Source of the DNA: Dugong dugon
Lineage: Eukaryota; Chordata; Mammalia; Sirenia; Dugongidae
DNA: 64,000 nucleotides
Assembly (NCBI GenBank): GCA_030035585.1
Contig: CM057476.1
Coordinates: 23,482,501-23,546,500, forward strand
Reading direction: 5' to 3'
The notes below the pieces were generated by a model. It made no database searches. It was not told where the DNA came from and worked only from the letters and a program-made list of their open reading frames with translations. Made by a program: the position numbers and the translations under genes. How positions within the stretch are numbered: position 1 is the stretch's first letter; each line of letters begins with the position of its first letter. Below, piece by piece: positions 61,638-64,000 of this stretch.

Positions 61638-62603
61638 TGCATTAGAAAAGGCAGAGCCAGCAAGTAAATCAGCGTGAGAATTGCCATCAGAAAGAGGCCC
61701 CAGCAAGGGTGTATGGGAGCACACATGTACCACAAAAAAGGGAGAGTTACGGCTATTAAGCAGGGTTCGGAGCCTTTTAAATAAAGTAAATAACTCATAA
61801 TCGGAACTAAAGTGGAGAGTTGCATCGCTAATATGTTGAATGGTGTGGACAACATAAGCAGAATCAGCAATTAAATTGAACAGCATTGATTTAAAAATTT
61901 CAAAGGCAGCAACAGCTGCCGACAGCTCAGCACGCTGTGTAGTGGAAGCCTTTTGTGTAATGAAATGTTGCCAGGCACCGTCTGCTTGCCAACTGACCGC
62001 TCCTTTTCCAGTTTTTCCTGACCTGTCTATAAAGGCGGTAGGAGCGTTAGCAAGAGGTGAAGGAGAGAGCATAGTAGAAAATTGTAAAGGAAGAAGCTGT
62101 AGGGTAGAGAGTGGCTTTGAAGTGGGATAAGAATAAATTACTTGCCCAGTAAAATCAGCCAAAGCGATCCGGAGCTCTTCAGAATTAAGAAGAGCATGAT
62201 CAAAAGCTGTTTTCATTACCCCAAAGTATATAAAGTGAGGGTCAGAACCCAAAAGCTGTTGAGTGCGGGTGTGTCCTTGCATTAATAAGTTAATGCGCTG
62301 AGAGAAACGTGTAAACAACTGTTGCAGAGGGCGATAAGGAAGAAAAAGCCACTCAAGTTCTCCGAAGTCAGGAGTAAATTGACAGAGCACGCCTGTAAGA
62401 CTATGAGGAGTATTTAATAGGAGAAGGTAAACAGGATGATTTATCTGTAAATGAGTCAAAATTTTTTCTTTAATGGCTTGGTTAACAAGTGTTAATTCAT
62501 GGCGTGCCTAGGGAGAGAGTGTCCTCACAGAGGTTAGAGCAGGGTCACCTTTAAGGGTCTCAAATAAGTGGGCTAGTTGAGAGGTTGTTATGCTGAGTGA
62601 AGG
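61638..62603 (-). pseudogene. pol: Retroviral pol: connection and RNase H region
   Basis: RNase H removes the RNA strand during reverse transcription. The open stretch 62459-61638 ends with recognisable RNase H elements: Asp in TAFIDRSGKTGKG, Glu in TQRAELSAA, Asp in LIADSAYVV and the last Asp in GNSHADLLAG. A TAG at 62510-62508 cuts the connection domain upstream, and the TGA at 61637 follows. Same frame as reverse transcriptase and integrase, so these are point nonsense changes rather than frameshifts. Confidence 0.8.
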
Positions 62604-63400
62604 TCACAGCCAATTAATATGACCAAGGATCTTTTGGAGGTCATTTAGAGTTAAAGCCTTGGGAATTATAATTTCTGGTGTTTTAGGGCGAAAGATATGG
62701 GTGTCAAGATAGTATCCCAGATACTGCCACGGGGTGAAAGACTGAAACTTTTCAGGGGCTACCTGTAAGCCAAAACCTTGTAACGTGTGTTGAACAGAGA
62801 TAAGAAGCGAATCAAGTTGTTCTGGTTTGGGACAGGCTAGGAGAATGTCATCCATATAATGATATATAAGACATGAGGGAAAGGCCCTTCGGACTGGCTT
62901 AAGAGCCTTATCAACATAATATTGACAGATAGTTGGACTATTGACCATGCCCTGTGGGAGAACAGTCCACTCATAATGCTGCATAGGATGACAATTACTC
63001 ATAGAAGGAACTGAGAAGGCAAATTTAGCACAATCATCGGGATGGAGTGGGATGGTAAAAAAGCATTCTTTAAGACCAATAATAATAATATTATATGTTT
63101 GAGGAATACAGGCCGGATTGGGAATTCCTGGTTGGAGAGGTCCCATAGGGACAAGACATTGATTAACAGCCTGTAAGTCATGAAGGAGCCTCCAGTTTCT
63201 GGATTTTTTGGGGACACAGAAAATAGGTGTATTCCAAGGGCTGCAGGAAGGCCAGATGTGTCCGGCCTCTAACTGTTCCTGGACAAGTTTTTTAAGGTGT
63301 TTTAATTTTTCTTCTTTAATGGGCTACTGCTCAACCCAAACAGGAGGGCCAGGTATCCAGGTTTATTTTAGCAGAGGGTCTGTTTGAGCGGTGGCCCCTA
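62604..63400 (-). pseudogene. pol: Retroviral pol: reverse transcriptase region
   Basis: Fingers and palm motifs are visible: the N-terminal LVQEQLEAGHI region near 63290, LPQGMVNSP (about 62960-62930) and the YMDD box at about 62858-62847. The palm motif that normally holds the first catalytic aspartate reads LKECFF here (near 63074-63057), Glu replacing Asp. TAG at 63326-63324 and TGA at 62606-62604 interrupt the frame. Clearly inactive. Confidence 0.85.
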
Positions 63401-63970
63401 TGAAAAATCCTGAGGGGTGACAATTTGAACATTCCACTGGGAGAGTAAATCTCGTCCACATAATATAGTAGGTAAAGGAAGGATAAAGGGACAGATAGAA
63501 GCGGGCTGTCCATCAGGGCTATAGCAAACAATGGGAAGTGTACTTTGAAAAGGACACTGTGCTCCTCCAACTCCTGTGAGGGTTTCAGCGGTTTGCTTCT
63601 TGGGCCAAGAAGAGGGCCAGGAATCAGAGAAGATAGTTACATCTGCCCCAGAATCCACGAGCCCTTTAAACATGTGATCATTGACCTGAACAGTAAGATA
63701 TGGTCGGGAAGATTGTAACTTAGTAACCCAAAAAGCGTCAGTACTGCCGAAACCCCCAGCCCGTCTTGGGATAGTGCGAGCAGAGGGGACTACAAAGGGA
63801 AGTAAAATTAGCTGTGCTATCTTATCAGAGGGAGTAATGTTCCAATAAGAGAGACTGGAAACCGTGATTTTAATCTGACCTTCATAATCGGAATCTATTA
63901 CACCAGAATGAACAGTTAGACCTTGAGATGTAATACTAGAGTGACCCATTAGGAGTCCTAAATATCCTCA
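63398..63970 (-). pseudogene. pro: Retroviral pro: dUTPase-protease fusion remnant
   Basis: The frame (63949-63398) differs from pol, as in betaretroviruses, where pro and pol are joined by ribosomal frameshifting. It starts in the dUTPase: motif 2 (MGHSS), motif 3 (HSGVIDSDYEGQI), motif 4 (DKIAQLILLP) and motif 5 (GGFGSTD), then the aspartic protease: active site LVDSGADVTI, flap-like LTGVGG and GRDLLSQW near the end. A TGA at 63970-63968 closes the frame just upstream, so the dUTPase N-terminus is cut off. From 63949 down the segment is open. Confidence 0.82.
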
Positions 63971-64000
63971 AGGCAGGGGTCCCCAAACCTGTGTTTCTAT

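Larger units (their letters stand above)
57540..64000 (-). mobile_element. Class II (betaretrovirus-like) endogenous retrovirus, 3' part
   Basis: Read on the minus strand the order is dUTPase-protease, reverse transcriptase, RNase H, integrase, env leader, surface, transmembrane, tandem repeat, polypurine tract, LTR. The dUTPase fused to protease, the separate pro and pol frames, and the env leader style are betaretroviral traits. gag, the primer site and the other LTR lie beyond the right edge. Every coding region has stop codons or frameshifts, so the copy is defective. Nearest named relatives cannot be given without a search. Confidence 0.88.

Noticed and set aside
1-64000. CRISPR arrays, operons, bacterial or phage systems
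   Set aside because: Spliced vertebrate gene structure and mammalian repeats throughout; no regularly spaced short repeats of that kind.

Overview
This is genomic DNA from a placental mammal, most probably an afrotherian and likely an elephant or close paenungulate relative. The evidence is the repeat content. The window is full of tRNA-derived SINEs of the AfroSINE type (head like 'gccctggtggcacagtggttaa', tail like 'gactcatagcgaccctat'). It also holds an RTE-type LINE sharing that tail, L1 elements with an unusual 3' UTR, and mammal-wide MIR, L2, MER5 and MaLR relics. The species call is inference from repeat families remembered, not searched.

The only protein gene I recognise with confidence is NEFH (neurofilament heavy), complete on the minus strand. 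Four coding exons (16331-15458, 13591-13392, 12229-12105, 10734-8847) join in phase to 1028 codons plus stop. A TATA box lies at 16426-16419 inside a CpG island, and a poly(A) signal at 8273-8268. The protein has the expected head, coiled-coil rod, KSP-repeat tail and Lys/Glu/Pro-rich end. The tail carries five in-register 60-bp tandem units that alternate KSP and KTP sites.

Layout. 1-8.2 kb: intergenic, mostly L1, ERVL and MaLR LTRs, MIR and AfroSINE. 8.25-16.4 kb: NEFH. 16.5-24.9 kb: repeat-poor flank upstream of NEFH. 24.95-25.39 kb: a second CpG island with no recognised gene. 25.4-57.5 kb: intergenic or intronic DNA with many nested SINE, L1, RTE and LTR insertions, several bounded exactly by target-site duplications. 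It contains four splice-flanked open segments on the plus strand (33.67, 41.05, 46.48-47.95 and 50.14 kb). The last three join in phase to a short, coiled-coil-like reading frame ending in a stop; together with the CpG island they are my best candidate for an undescribed gene, but the support is weak.

57.54-64.0 kb: the 3' part of a minus-strand betaretrovirus-like (class II) endogenous retrovirus: one LTR, polypurine tract, broken env, broken pol (integrase, RNase H, reverse transcriptase) and a dUTPase-protease segment. gag and the other LTR lie beyond the window. It is clearly defective. Between env and the polypurine tract it has an unusual 94-bp near-perfect tandem duplication, in the position where some betaretroviruses keep an RNA export element.
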